64,000 nucleotides of DNA from Melieria omissa (Eukaryota; Arthropoda; Insecta; Diptera; Ulidiidae), in the NCBI GenBank assembly GCA_963971225.1, contig OZ020269.1, positions 102,050,905 through 102,114,904 on the forward strand, read 5' to 3'. A program made the position numbers and the translations under genes. The notes under the pieces were generated by a model. That model had not been told where the DNA came from. It ran no database searches and worked only from the letters and a program-made list of their open reading frames with translations. Numbering within the stretch: the stretch's first letter is position 1; each line of letters opens with the position of its first letter. Shown one piece after another: positions 53,965-64,000 of this stretch.

Positions 53965-55400
53965 CTGGTAATATACCCAATGTAGTAGGTACAACTACCC
54001 CAATAGTAACGGAGTAATATCTTGTTATGCATCTTAAGTTGCACATCAAAAGAAAGGTATAAAATACCTTTCGTTTGATACCCATATCGTGTAAATCAGT
54101 TGAAGATTAATTGAGTTTTTTTGATAAAAACTTTGAACTTTGACGCCGAACCACGCCTTTTATGGGCGTTTCCCAGGCAAAATTTTTAGTTTTTCAGATG
54201 CAGGAGCCAACCTTCTATATAAAAGGATACTCATTTATTTTTTTTCACGAGGGTTCGCTATACTGTTTTTATGCCTCGACGAAAGTGGGGTTTTTGGGAC
54301 ATTTTTTTTCGAAAACACAGTTTGAAAGTATTTTTTTTGGATTGGTGTCTTAAGCAAATTTGTTGGTCGGTAAAATATCTACAAACTTGCCGAAGACAGT
54401 AAAGCAATATTCGGAACGATTTAGGACCTATTAACGTTCGAAGACTTACGCGACGAACTCGACTAAAATGAACAAACTTCAAAGTCGGATTTCTCTTAAA
54501 CTAGAGCCAATCCAGCCAAACGGCTGGTGCATCTCAACTCAGTATACCTATAGAAAGTCGCTCAGTAGGTCCCCCATGTCTGAATTTTTAAGGGTAAATT
54601 TCACGCACAGTGTAATCAACTATTTTTTAGAACTAGTAAATGTTATCTGAATTATTAACAAAATTGTAATTTATTAAAATTTGTGTTTTAAAGTTGTAAT
54701 GTCAACTGCTTTAGTTTTAGTTTGGTAATCATTTCCATAGAAACGTACTGATTCCATAGTTTAATAGATGTAGTCATGTCGCTGCCGTTGTCTATGTGTT
54801 CGAGGCAATACACTCTTCACTAATAACCAACCATTCAAATGAAGCTCTGCATAAAAATCGCAATTGCAACTTTTAGCAAATAACCTGCAATTTCTCAACC
54901 CCATCACATTGCAACACCCCTTCGAAATTGCGCAAAAAAATACTGCCAAGAATAAACACTTGCAAACTTTGGCAATTGTGCTTTTATCAAGTTGCCTCAA
55001 TGAAACTTTTCAGTGACGTTCGAATTGGAAAACCTGGAGGAAGAGTGTACGCCAGTGTTTCTCAAGCTTGTTGAGTAATGGTTCCACGCTTAGAAGAACA
55101 TTTTGAAGAAAAGGATTTGAATACCTTTTAATGTTTAGACACAATGTTTGTTCGAAAAAAATACAAAGGAAATAAATAGTCAGGAGCGGTTCAAGAAGGC
55201 CGCTTTAATTATATTGTCAGATGGAATGAAAGCCTAAAAGACTTTCAGAACACGTAATTATTAGCGTCATTATACATGTTACTGCAAGAAAAAACAGGAA
55301 GAAAAAAATAAATACAAATTGATCATTATTGATTGGGTTTAGGAAAGAATGAATAAGAAGAATTCTTCAAAACCAAATTAAAAATACTTCCAAATATTCT
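53965..55400. other. Intergenic DNA, no supported gene
   Basis: A small palindrome AAAGGTATAAAATACCTTT lies near 54053. Frames at 54140-54650 and 54761-55000 show no domains. I looked here on the minus strand for a missing receptor exon and did not find one. Confidence 0.4.
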
Positions 55401-55408
55401 AAGGCAGG

Positions 55409-55532
55409 CAGTGGCGCTCACAAGAGGGGATTTTAGAGTTTAAACTCCACTAAAATACAAACATTTACAAACATTTTGGATTACAAATATGGTTTTAGCT
55501 GGCATTGGGCTCAAAATTGCTTGGCACCACTG
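55409..55532. mobile_element. CAGTGGCGC-type MITE fragment (~124 bp)
   Basis: Starts CAGTGGCGCTCACA and ends TTGGCACCACTG, a weak TIR pair of the hAT-like family seen at 47531. The TGCA-flanked element that follows begins immediately at its right end, so insertion there is plausible. Confidence 0.4.
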
Positions 55533-55965
55533 CACAGTAATTCGACTCCATACCACCTCGGGACAATACTCTCTCTCTTCGAGTAGTATTAGAAGGATTG
55601 GTCTGTTCTCAATAAAACTTTGAATACTGGTCATGGTCTGCTGAATTGAAATCTCCATTTTGTTTTTTTTTTAACTTTTGTAGTTTAGCAATGCCTGAGA
55701 CTTAAATTTGTAAATTATAATTTTACATTTTCGTCATTTTTGAAAAGATCTAGAAAGAAGTGTGTTGACAAGATTTTTCAGATTTTACATTTAATAATTT
55801 TAATTTAATTTTTAATTTTAATTTTTTTATTTAATAATTACAAGGAGTAACAGATATTGTCTTAGGACGCTTTAATTTGGTATAAAAATGATAAAAATAG
55901 ATTTATATTTTGCATTTGTGCAGTTTTTTTTGCATCTATCATGTTGATTGCATACTTTCAGGGAT

Positions 55966-56173
55966 TTTTTTGTTCCTTGTTCACTCCTCTCGGGAGCATA
56001 GGGCCTCCACAAGACAGCCTTGTGTTGGTTACATTAATCAGTTGTGTTGTTCTGCCAGGGTAGGTGATTGGCCTGCCGCAGGTAGTCCTAAGTGATGGAA
56101 TCATCTAACGCCGCTCAGGAACGTCGCCTCCGCTCGTAGCGCCATCTGTTGTGAGGAGGTTATAGCAGAATGG
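55966..56173 (-). mobile_element. Retroposed non-LTR 3' fragment with 10-bp target duplication
   Basis: TTTCAGGGAT occurs exactly at 55956-55965 and 56174-56183. On the minus strand the insert ends in a short poly(A) next to one copy. Upstream of it is GCTCCCGAGAGGAG with GTGGAGGCCCTATG, a GC-rich 3' UTR hairpin-like segment of the kind seen at non-LTR 3' ends. This is a textbook 5'-truncated LINE-machinery insertion. Confidence 0.88.
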
Positions 56174-56415
56174 TTTCAGGGATAAATCAAATATATTTTG
56201 TCAAAAAATTGGTTTTTAAATCACTTTTCAAATTGAATTCTTTTCTGAGATTGGAAGAAATCGGAGGATGTGTTTACATTATTCGACAAAGAAAGAATGT
56301 TTCTTAAAAATAACTAAAATCTATTACCATATTTTGACATACTTATTAGATATTTCCCTTTTTCTAAGTTTTGCCCAATTTTCAGATTTTTAGTTTTGAA
56401 AAATATTTTAAATTA

Positions 56416-56630
56416 CAGTCGTGTCTGGTTATAGTGAACACCCAATTTTTGACATGGAGCCTGTAAATATTGAAAAAAAATTTGAAAGCAATTTAAAGCA
56501 AAAATCAAAAAGGTTATTTTGAGCAAATAAAACGAGTTTTTGAACAAAAATGTTAACCTTGATATAGTGAACAACCTCAATACTGTGAACAGGCCTTGCA
56601 ATTATTGTTCACTATATCCAGACACGACTG
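56416..56630. mobile_element. pogo/Tigger-like MITE (215 bp)
   Basis: TA at 56414-56415 and 56631-56632. TIRs CAGTCGTGTCTGGTTATAGT and (minus) CAGTCGTGTCTGGATATAGT differ once in 20, and both then read GAAC. CAGT(C) start, TA duplication and the TATAGTGAAC motif fit pogo-group ends. Inserted in the TGCA-family copy 3. Non-coding. Confidence 0.88.
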
Positions 56631-57165
56631 TAATTGTGGAGAAGAAGCCTCAAGTTTGAAAATTTTGAAAAAATATTAAAATCAAAACTGCCCACATCAA
56701 TTCTTCATTTATATTGAAAGTTTTAGAAAATTTTTACTATCAATTTTTTACGATTTTTTTACTTAATAGACCAAAAAACATATGTTTAAATTTTTTTGTG
56801 AAAAAAGTTCCGACTTTGAGCAGTTCTTGCACACACATTAATTATTTTTTTTGCACAGATTTATTTGAGGTTTCTCAGTTGGAGTTTTATCTTTCAAATG
56901 ATATCATAATCGTTAAATTCTGAGACTAAACTTTTTTCATTTTTTCTATGGAACGAATCACTATGCACTGTAGACAGACACTGTAGAAATATTAGGGTCG
57001 ACTTTAAAACTACATACAAACTAAAGGCTTTTTTGGCATTTTATGAATATTAAAGAATTACTTCTTGAAACCCCCCAAAATGTGTCTGAATCCGCCACTG
57101 ACTGTAGATAATTACACTATTTTACATTTATAGCTAAAATTTCACTTAGATTCGTCTCTCAAGCA

Positions 57166-57171
57166 TTTATT
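57166..57171 (-). terminator. Possible poly(A) signal below the receptor frame
   Basis: AATAAA on the minus strand 48 bp below the stop at 57219. In such AT-rich DNA it can be chance, but it would fit a short transcript ending here. Confidence 0.3.
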
Positions 57172-57218
57172 TGTACTTCACAATGGATCATAATTAGAAT
57201 TGTCAACTATTTTGCTCC

Positions 57219-57953
57219 TTAGTCATCAAAATTATCCTTCACATCCGCCAGGAAGCCAATGCGTTTGCGCTGTTCACGTTCGTAACGCTTTCTCTCCTGT
57301 TGCACCAAATCTTTGAGAAACCTATTCAACTCCGATGACATCAGATAGATGGACAACAGATGCATATAGGCATAGAATAAAAACATCATTTTGTAGTAGT
57401 TGGACAGGACCACCACCACGTAGTACTTGAACGTAGGCTCTTTCTCGGTGATGCGTTCGTAGAAGTAGGTCGAGTGCCAGGAGCTAAAGACAACAATGCC
57501 CGCCTGGCACAGCGTCACTGCCATACCGTAGCTATAAATACGCCGAAAGATGCGCTGCACATCAATGCCCAGCAGGGCGCATTGTCCCAGCAGCGAAGCG
57601 TATATATTGAGCACCGTCACGTAGTCGCGACTGCCCATCACCACCGGCGCCAGTATCATGAAAGTGATGACAATGCCCAGAATGCGTAGCCACAAGTTGC
57701 CAATGGCCGCCAGTATGGAGTGGCCAATCAGGGGCTGCGCATAGTCGCGCCAGTCGTCCAGCATGAACGTAATGTTCACATAGGTGTAGACTGTGATGTG
57801 GCCTAAAGTGAGCAGAAACAGCTTCCAAGAAAACTGAAATCTGCCGTTTTTGGTGTCGTAGTAGTAGGGAAAAAGACCGGCAATGCGCACCAGATGTGTC
57901 GATAGGCCGTATGCCTCGCCGAGACTTTTCGGATTACCGAACAAAGACCACAT
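57219..57953 (-). CDS. Gustatory-receptor-like membrane protein, N-terminal part
   Basis: From the ATG at 57953 (MWSLFGNPKSLGEAYGL) to a TAA at 57219 there are 244 codons; the frame upstream is open without another ATG. The N-terminus (LVRIAGLFPYYYDTKNGRF) and helices near residues 50-68, 88-115, 150-175 and 185-215 match the first four to five membrane segments of the insect gustatory receptor fold (seven helices, intracellular N-terminus). The end is a basic/acidic loop (QQERKRYEREQRKRIGF). Family members are about 380-420 residues, so the last helices and the C-terminal TYhhhhhQF signature are missing. Either the exon ends at a weak donor (GAT|GTGAAG, about 57237) with later exons beyond a long intron, or the gene is truncated. 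A scan of the minus strand to about 49.4 kb found no signature. The subfamily is not assigned. Confidence 0.7.
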   Translation of the reverse strand: MWSLFGNPKSLGEAYGLSTHLVRIAGLFPYYYDTKNGRFQFSWKLFLLTLGHITVYTYVNITFMLDDWRDYAQPLIGHSILAAIGNLWLRILGIVITFMILAPVVMGSRDYVTVLNIYASLLGQCALLGIDVQRIFRRIYSYGMAVTLCQAGIVVFSSWHSTYFYERITEKEPTFKYYVVVVLSNYYKMMFLFYAYMHLLSIYLMSSELNRFLKDLVQQERKRYEREQRKRIGFLADVKDNFDD

Positions 57954-58049
57954 CCGTTTCAGTGTTTGACTGCCGACAGACTGACTGACTGCCAGAGAAA
58001 ACTGTTGAAAGTGTATTGTTGTTTTTAATAAGCAAATGGTTTGCAATGT

Positions 58050-58255
58050 TTATTGCGCTGGGAATTGGCTTGTTGCATGGGGAATAAGAGTTTTGTTGTT
58101 ATTGATGGCAGAAATAATAAACACAGGTAATTGTTGCGTTCAGTTTACAGTGCCAAGCTTGAAGTGATTGTAAAGCCATATCCTTTTTTTATGTGAGTGA
58201 ACACGGGCAAAGAAAATGATTCACAATTCATTTGAAATTTAATATTTATTTTTCT
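58050..58255. other. 5' flank of the receptor exon
   Basis: AT-rich. No TATA box or initiator could be placed with confidence on the minus strand. Confidence 0.3.
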
Positions 58256-58259
58256 TTTT

Positions 58260-59330
58260 TTTTTAAGAGCGCCAAAAGTTTTGAAAAATGTTTGTTGGAA
58301 GTACTTAATGATAACAAGATTTTTAACTCAAATAAATAGTAAATGAAAGGAACTTAAACTATATTGGACCATTGAATAGTGATTTTAAAGTCCCAAAAAT
58401 GGTCGACTTCACTTACAAGTTTGTGTTTTTTCTTATTCTGATATACAACAATTTTGATTTAATTTATATTTGATTTTATTTTTGTAATAATTTTTGAATC
58501 ATAATAAATTGGATGGTTGACTTCGCTTACAATTTTGTGTTTTTACTTATTGTAATACAAAAAAAATTTTTTCAAATTATATTTGATTTGATTTGTTAGT
58601 CGAATTGTTTCCGTAATCATTTTTGAATCATGATAAATTCCCTTACAGTTTTGCATTATCCAAAAATTAATATTGATTTTTATTTATTTTTAAGCTCCAA
58701 AAGTTTTGAAAAATGTTTGTTGGAAATGCTTAATGACAGCAAGATTTTTAACTCAAATTAAAAATGAATGGAACTTAAACTATATTGGATCATTTTATAA
58801 TCATTTTAAAGCCCCACAAAAAATAGTCGATTTCACTTACAATTTTGTATTTTACTTATTTTGTTATACAAACATTTTTTACAATTTATATTTTATTTAT
58901 TTATTTTATTTGCTGGTTGAATTGGTTCCGTAATCATTTTTGATTCATAGTAAATTTGACTTGGCTGACTTCACTTATAATTTTTTATTATCGAAAATTA
59001 TTTAATAATTTTTTTTTTTATTTTTAAGCTCCAAAAGTTTTGAAAAATGTTTGTCGGATAATGAGATTTTCTACTCAAATCATAAATGAAAGGAACTTAA
59101 ACTTTATTAGACCATTTTAGTAATTTTAAAGCCACAAAAGATGGTCGACTGGTCGGCTACAATTTTGTGTTTTTACTTAATCTGATATACAAAAATTTTT
59201 TAAAATTTATATTTGATTTTTTTGTTAGTCGAATTGGTTCCGTAATCATTTTTGAATCATTATGAATTGGATGGTTGACTTCGCTTACAATTTTTATTGT
59301 TACTTATTTTAATCTCCAAGAATTTTGATC
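58260..59330. repeat. Large-unit tandem repeat, three copies (334-425 bp)
   Basis: CCAAAAGTTTTGAAAAATGT starts near 58272, 58697 and 59031. Each is followed by GGAACTTAAACT, AAAG(T/C)C(C)CACAAA, GTCGA and an AATTTTGT(G/A)TTTT run, then TTCCGTAATCATTTTTGA. The first unit has an extra inner repeat (TGGATGGTTGACTTCGCTTA near 58510, again near 59266). Non-coding, AT-rich. Confidence 0.8.
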
Positions 59331-59334
59331 GATT

Positions 59335-59960
59335 AATTCATGTCTAATTCTAGTATTCTAGTAATAATTATAAGAGAATAAAAGTTGTTTTCAAAATAAA
59401 ACAGGAATATCAATTTGCTAGTCGGAATTTATATTATTTGCTTACCCCGATTTCGTATATTTTAATATTATTCTGAATGAATTGGGATGAAATGTGAATT
59501 TCGGTTTTATAGTTTAAAGAAAAAAATATACATTCAGATATTTAAAAACTACGCAAATTGAAAAAAATCAAGAAATTTGAATAACTTTTCTAAATTTTAA
59601 TTTCATGATTGTTTTAAATATATAAAAACTATTTAAAAACTACCAAAAATTTAAAAAATAAACTAACAAACTTAAATTAAGTTTTCTAAACTTTTATTTC
59701 TTGATTTTTTTTATATTCGTCGTTTTTAAATATCTGTACGTTTTTTCTTTACTATGAATAGATTCTTTTTAACCTTTTCTAAAACTCTTTAACTCTTTTA
59801 AAACATTACATTTTCATCATTTCATTTTTAATATTGATGAATTTCCTTGTTTTCATTTTGTTCAAGTTTTTCCATAATTTGTTTTTAATTTCATTTATTA
59901 TCTTAAATATTTGTGGTTTTAATGAAGCCGAATATTTTTTACAATGATTGAGGTTTTTTC
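59335..59960. other. Very AT-rich DNA, nothing recognised
   Basis: Poly-purine/pyrimidine biased runs of TTTTAA type. No coding or RNA signal. Confidence 0.4.
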
Positions 59961-59967
59961 TCTTTTA

Positions 59968-60691
59968 AGGGGGTCCTCTAGTACAAACGGTATTTTTGAA
60001 AGCTTTTTTTGGATTTTTTTTCAGAAACTGCAAATGATAATGAGATAATTCTTCGTATATTTATTCTTTACATATTGAATTATAAAAAAAAAAATTTTCC
60101 ACGTGCTACCGCGAGCACTGTTGGGGTGCACCAGCTGAGTGTCGGCCATGTTTTTTTAAGGGTGCGTTTGCGCCATCCTACCTTTGTCCCTGTTCGTCTG
60201 AAATGTAATCCAAAAATTTTCTCTTAAAAAGCATTACTCCAATTAAAGGATGACCTATAATGAACCCGATCTGATCAAAATTGGACCCGCGGCATCGTTT
60301 TAACGTGTTTTTTCGAAATTCACCCTTTTTTTTGCTCTAAAAACTCCCCCCAAAAATCGGCTAGTCAATGGAGCGCAATCTCCGTAGGTTAACCCGTGGA
60401 GCAAAACGTTTTGAATACAGCAAAATAACAATCAAGTGAATCGGTCAATTAGTTTCGACGAAATCATGGCGCAATGGTCAAAAAATGTGTTTTCGAGAAA
60501 AACGCGTTTAAAGTTTTAAAACCGTGCTACCGCGTAGTGAACGAGACGAATTTGAGGCTCTGTATCTCAGAGACGTTTACGAATTCGACAAAATCCGTTC
60601 GTATACTTTTTCTATGAAAGTTATAAGTACTATAAAAATATGAGATACAAAAAAATAGATTTTTTCCAAATTTAAAACAAGAGGACCCCCT
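59968..60691. mobile_element. TIR element with AGGGGGTCCTCT ends (724 bp)
   Basis: AGGGGGTCCTCT at 59968-59979 is exactly mirrored at 60680-60691. If the TIR starts at GGGGG, the flanking octamers TCTTTTAA and TCTATTTA agree at six of eight positions, possibly an 8-bp duplication. The interior has CGTGCTACCGCG twice (about 60102 and 60523) and GTTTTCGAGAAAAACGCG. No transposase frame. Confidence 0.75.
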
Positions 60692-60694
60692 CTA

Positions 60695-61215
60695 TTTATC
60701 GTTTCTATAGGTTCTCTCTATCCTCTAATCTTTATCATTTCTATCGGTCTCTTTATCCACTTAAAATATCTTAAATTGCTTTTCTGAATACACTCTTAAG
60801 CATTAAACCTTTGTCATTTCTTTTTAATCTGTTTATACTTTTTACTATGAATGGATTCCTTTTCTTTTTTAATCTTCATCATCTTTATGGGTTCTCTTTA
60901 AAATATCTAAAATTGCTCTTAAAGCATTGAATCTTCATCATTTCTATCGGTTCTCTTAATACTCGAAGCTCTCTCTCATCAATTTAAAATGTATCCTCTG
61001 AACACGAACTTAAATGCACTTAAGCCTTTAATAATTGTAGGTTTGTATATCCACTTAATTGTAGAAAGTTGAAAGACCTGTTGCCTCAATAGAAAAGTTG
61101 TCCTTAGTTACTTTTGGTACAATGATGTTTGGATTCGAACCCACAAATCTCTGGGAACGAGTTCAAAGAACAACAATTTCAAAGAACGCCTCAGCTTGTC
61201 CATTTAAATTCTAAC
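60695..61215. other. 3' flank of the 61222-62832 gene
   Basis: AT-rich with repeated TCATTTCTATCGGTTCTCT-type sequence near 60698, 60738 and 60937, an old local repetition. No gene. Confidence 0.45.
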
Positions 61216-61221
61216 TCTAAT

Positions 61222-62832
61222 TCAAATTTTACACATCTCACTGAAAGTATTACTCAGACCACTGACCGTATCGTCTAAGCTGGCGCTACCCTTCAAAAGG
61301 CCTTTCTTCGGCAGACTGGGCATGAAGATATGCAACTGTTTCTTAGAGTCATAGATGTCACGTTTGCCTTTTTCGTCGTACAACCGCTTCAATCCACTCT
61401 CCGGATGGCTGTCGTGATTCATCGTTTGAGTCGGTGCTCTACGCGCCGCATACGCTTCGCTGGCGCTACTGTAGAGCCGCGCCGAAGCCAGCGGCCCGGC
61501 CATGCGCCGAACGGTTCGGGGACTTGTGCTCAAGGCACACAGATCAATGTTGCGTGCAGGCCGATTGTAGCGCATTGGCACACCTTCCTTGTTGAAAATA
61601 ATCGTTACATGCTTCACGGTTTCGGCACGATTTGCCAACGTCACAGTGGCCTTCTTTGCTTTACGAGGACTCTTACTGGGACGCGAGCGTTGCGCCTGCG
61701 CTGTCTTGGCGCGTTGTGTCTTGTGTGAGTTATTGCCGGAACACACTGGTGTTTTTGAAGGCTTCTTTTTTGTCGCGTTCGAGTCGGTGTCGCTGAGCGT
61801 AGCTGCGGACGTCACTAACGTCTCCTGCTTGCCGGCCAGGTCCAGCCAGTTGAGTACACGCTCGGCCAAACGCTCGTCGGCCTGCGATAGTGCGGTCTGC
61901 ATATCCTGCAGCGAGCTGCGACGCGAATACAAGTCGTACAGTTCATTCAAACAGCGACCATGGTCGAAGCGGTGGACCCGATGACGACCACCGCAGAGTG
62001 GCCGCTTGTAGGGTTTGTTCGTTCTGCGCTGAGATTTGAGTTGTTGCTGGGCGGGCATTGGCTGCAGGTTGACCTTCGCTGAGCCAACAAGCAGCATGTT
62101 TGCACTGTCGTCATCATCCATGGAAGTGTTTGCCCAATGAACAAAATCGCAGGACTGCGAGCGCGAAAGCGTAGCTGTGAAGTTCAAGAAATTCGATTAG
62201 GAAGTGTTGGGCAACATTGAATGTAATTCTTCCATAATAATTACGAATATAAGGTTGGTTTTTTAAACTCGGAGGCTGAGGTTGTTTTAAATCAAGAAAA
62301 TTGTATAAGCAAATTTTGAGCAATTTTAAGTGTGTTGTAGAGTTAGGAAACTTCTAAAGGTTAATTCGGTCTGAGATCATTGGAATTTTAAACTACAGTT
62401 TCTCGTTTTCAACAAGAACAAGTTCAAGAAATTCTCTTAAGAAGTGTTGGGCAACTTGGAATGAAATTCTTCCATAATAATTATGAATGTAGGTTTGGGG
62501 AAACTTTTGAAACTTTGAGACTGAGATTGTTTGAAATCAAGAAAATCGATTAGGAAACGTGGGGCAATGTTGAGAGTCTGAGATCATTGAAATGTTAAAC
62601 TATAGTTTCTCGTTTTCAACACTGAATTCTCCTATAAACTCTACCCACCTCTTTGCTTCTCCACTGCACTGAACGAATTCCCAGCTGCTTTCATTTGATG
62701 CTTCAACTTTCGAGGCTCGAAATCCAGTATGAAGTGTCGCTGATGGGCACGTCTCGTCGGTGTTGTCTCCAGCCAAACGGAGCGCACAAACAAAGGTCGA
62801 CTAGCCGACTCCCAAATGGTGGGATTATGCAT
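61222..62832 (-). CDS. Two-exon basic protein of unknown function (~378 residues)
   Basis: Exon 1 runs 62832-62649 (ATG at 62832, MHNPTIWESASRPLF; donor GAG|GTGGGT). Exon 2 runs 62174-61222 (acceptor TTGAACTTCACAG|CT). The junction is phase 1 and restores an uninterrupted frame (G|CT = Ala 62), strong evidence of a real intron of 474 bp. Visible regions are FVRSVW and FDFEP-like segments in exon 1; an acidic DDDD patch near residue 82; a helical segment at about 139-177 (ELYDLYSRRSSLQDM, RLAERVLNWLDL); a Lys/Ser/Pro-rich basic stretch at about 197-236 (SKSPRKAKK); and a C-terminus with LPKKGLLKGSASLDD. No membrane helix or signal peptide. The basic stretch would suit nucleic-acid or tubulin binding, which is inference. 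The family is not recognised. Composition is clearly GC-richer than the flanks. Confidence 0.78.
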
Positions 62833-62849
62833 GGTTTTAAATGCCTTGT

Positions 62850-63380
62850 TCACACATGCACAATGACTGATTTATTATTCAATATTAGCTCGAACATCTA
62901 CACATGTCACCGTGGGCATCGTGATTGAAACGCAATACTCTAACTTTAATAATCACTTATTATCACACGACCCAAGCTCCTTGTTTGACTTGCGCTGCTC
63001 CGATTTTCGCTGTCATTTGAACACTTGTCAGGAATCGACTAAATTCGTATCGCTTGTGATTGCCTTTGTTTGGTGGCATATTTTCGGGATAGAAGAGCCA
63101 CCCACAAAATGCACCAAACCAAACGACTCAGCGACCCAGCGACCAGTTGCCGAAGAAATTGTGACACAGTAAAATTGTGTTTTTCTGCTAAGGCACTGAC
63201 ACTTTCTAACACTAGGCAACAAAATTTGAACCACAAAATGTGATAAAATTCTTTAAGCCATTGTAAGTTGGTTCATTATTAGAGCCACTTGAATATTTGA
63301 AAGAAAATTGAGTTCTTAAAGTGCTTTGTTGAAGAAAAAAAACACAAAATATCTATAAATATCCCCAAATAAATATTTGC
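62850..63380. other. 5' flank of the two-exon gene
   Basis: No further exon could be joined in frame with confidence. GC-richer 62960-63170 contains short frames on both strands without domains and could hold the promoter or a 5' untranslated exon. Confidence 0.35.
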
Positions 63381-64000
63381 AATGGATGGATGGAGGGAGG
63401 TCATTACCTTAAGCACTCAGGCTTTATAGCCCATTGTACTTAAGGTCCACGAAAAGAGAAGATGGGAATGGGAAAAGGAAAGAGAAAGTGTGTGGAAAGG
63501 AAGAAAGGGTTATGAGTTCTCCTGTGCAAATTTCCCGGACTTATTAATAAATCTCAGGAGATCACACAGGGTAAGAGAATGAACTTCGTCCATTCTCATA
63601 ACATCTGAACCCAGCGTGCGCAATCTCGTTCTAGAGAAGACAGGACATGCACAGAGAAAGTGCTTTGTACTATTTATCTCCTTCAGGCAAGACATGCAAG
63701 TCGGATCTTCGATGGGCATCATCACGTTGGCCATATGTCGCCCCCATGGATTGTGTCCTGTGATTAACCCGAGCATTCGACGGAGGCCTTTCCTTCTCAG
63801 CTTCTGGAGGAAGTTTCCTGCTTTCCTGTTGGGGCTTTTCACAAAACACTTGGCAGTCTTACAGCTTCCCAAGCTAGACCAACGTTTTCTATGTAGGTTG
63901 TTGACATAGAACTTGATCCAGTCCAGGGTTCCTGCTAGACTGGTGCCGATTATTGGTTCTGGTCCCATGGGTGTACACCCTGATCCGCAGTTAGCCATCA
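63381..64000 (-). mobile_element. 3' end of a non-LTR retrotransposon, cut by the window edge
   Basis: The minus-strand frame from the window edge to a stop at 63510 is open for 162 codons and reads as the C-terminus of ORF2 after RNase H. It has GPEPIIGTSLAGTLDWIKFY, then LRRMLGLITGHNPWGRH and a Cys/His motif CMSCLKEINSTKHFLCAC (C-x2-C-x8-H-x4-C), then VFSRTRLRTLG and a final LLRFINKSGKF. This arrangement is typical of RNase-H-bearing I/LOA-type non-LTR elements. The 3' UTR runs to about 63381, where CTCCATCCATCCATTG may be the terminal repeat. The intact frame suggests a younger copy than that at 34.1-35.1 kb. The reverse transcriptase lies outside the window. Confidence 0.85.

Larger units (their letters stand above)
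55535..56963. mobile_element. TGCA-flanked TIR family, copy 3, with two insertions
   Basis: TGCA at 55531-55534 and 56964-56967. The left end is CAGTAATTCGACTCCATA and the right end CTATGGAACGAATCACTA. The order of internal blocks follows copy 1. It is lengthened by a 208-bp poly(A) retroposon (55966-56173) and a 215-bp pogo-like MITE (56416-56630). Removing both leaves about 1.0 kb, near the 912-bp copy 1. Confidence 0.85.

Noticed and set aside
57954..58046. Upstream extension of the receptor frame by 31 codons
   Set aside because: It has no ATG and its composition is unlike a receptor N-terminus; the ATG at 57953 is preferred.
62833..62853. Non-ATG extension of exon 1 of the two-exon gene
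   Set aside because: It begins with GTG; the in-frame ATG at 62832 is the likely start.

Overview
The window looks like nuclear DNA from a higher dipteran, most likely a tephritid-type fruit fly. It is AT-rich and intron-bearing. It carries insect mariner, piggyBac, Helitron and RNase-H-bearing non-LTR elements, plus a gustatory-receptor-like exon and an exon that I recognise as the N-terminus of the fly vesicular monoamine transporter. The species is inference; no database search was possible.

Host genes are sparse. (1) Vmat first coding exon at 36862-37471 (+), ending in the first membrane helix at a clean splice donor. No later Vmat exon is visible in the remaining 26.5 kb. (2) A 120-residue acidic protein at 46777-47139 (-). 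(3) The N-terminal part of a gustatory-receptor-like membrane protein at 57219-57953 (-), whose C-terminal half is not visible. (4) A two-exon basic protein of about 378 residues at 61222-62832 (-). If Vmat resumes beyond the window, the last three lie antisense inside its intron.

The rest is dominated by transposable elements. The left part (0-10 kb) has an array of ~162 bp units, (TTAGG)n-tailed non-LTR remnants, a long (TTTTA)n tract, a TIR element and a tRNA-derived SINE containing a perfect 37-bp foldback. At 10.7-12.4 kb a Helitron lies inside a TTAA-flanked MITE. The empty site for the Helitron is preserved in a second copy of that MITE at 24.6-25.3 kb. Region 13-33 kb holds two dead mariners (20.77-22.06 and 28.67-29.96 kb), several TTAA-type MITEs and nested palindromic MITEs. 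Region 33-35 kb has non-LTR ORF1 and RT/RNase H fragments. Region 38-57 kb has more TTAA-type MITEs, three copies of a TGCA-flanked TIR family, and a piggyBac element at 51.88-53.96 kb that kept transposase ends but lost its catalytic core. The window ends in another non-LTR 3' end.

I see no defence system, gene cluster, CRISPR array or clearly new gene system. The most informative structures are the nested insertions (which give exact boundaries and relative ages), the high density of piggyBac-type MITEs, the telomere-like non-LTR tails, and the truncated receptor gene. All boundaries were read by eye.
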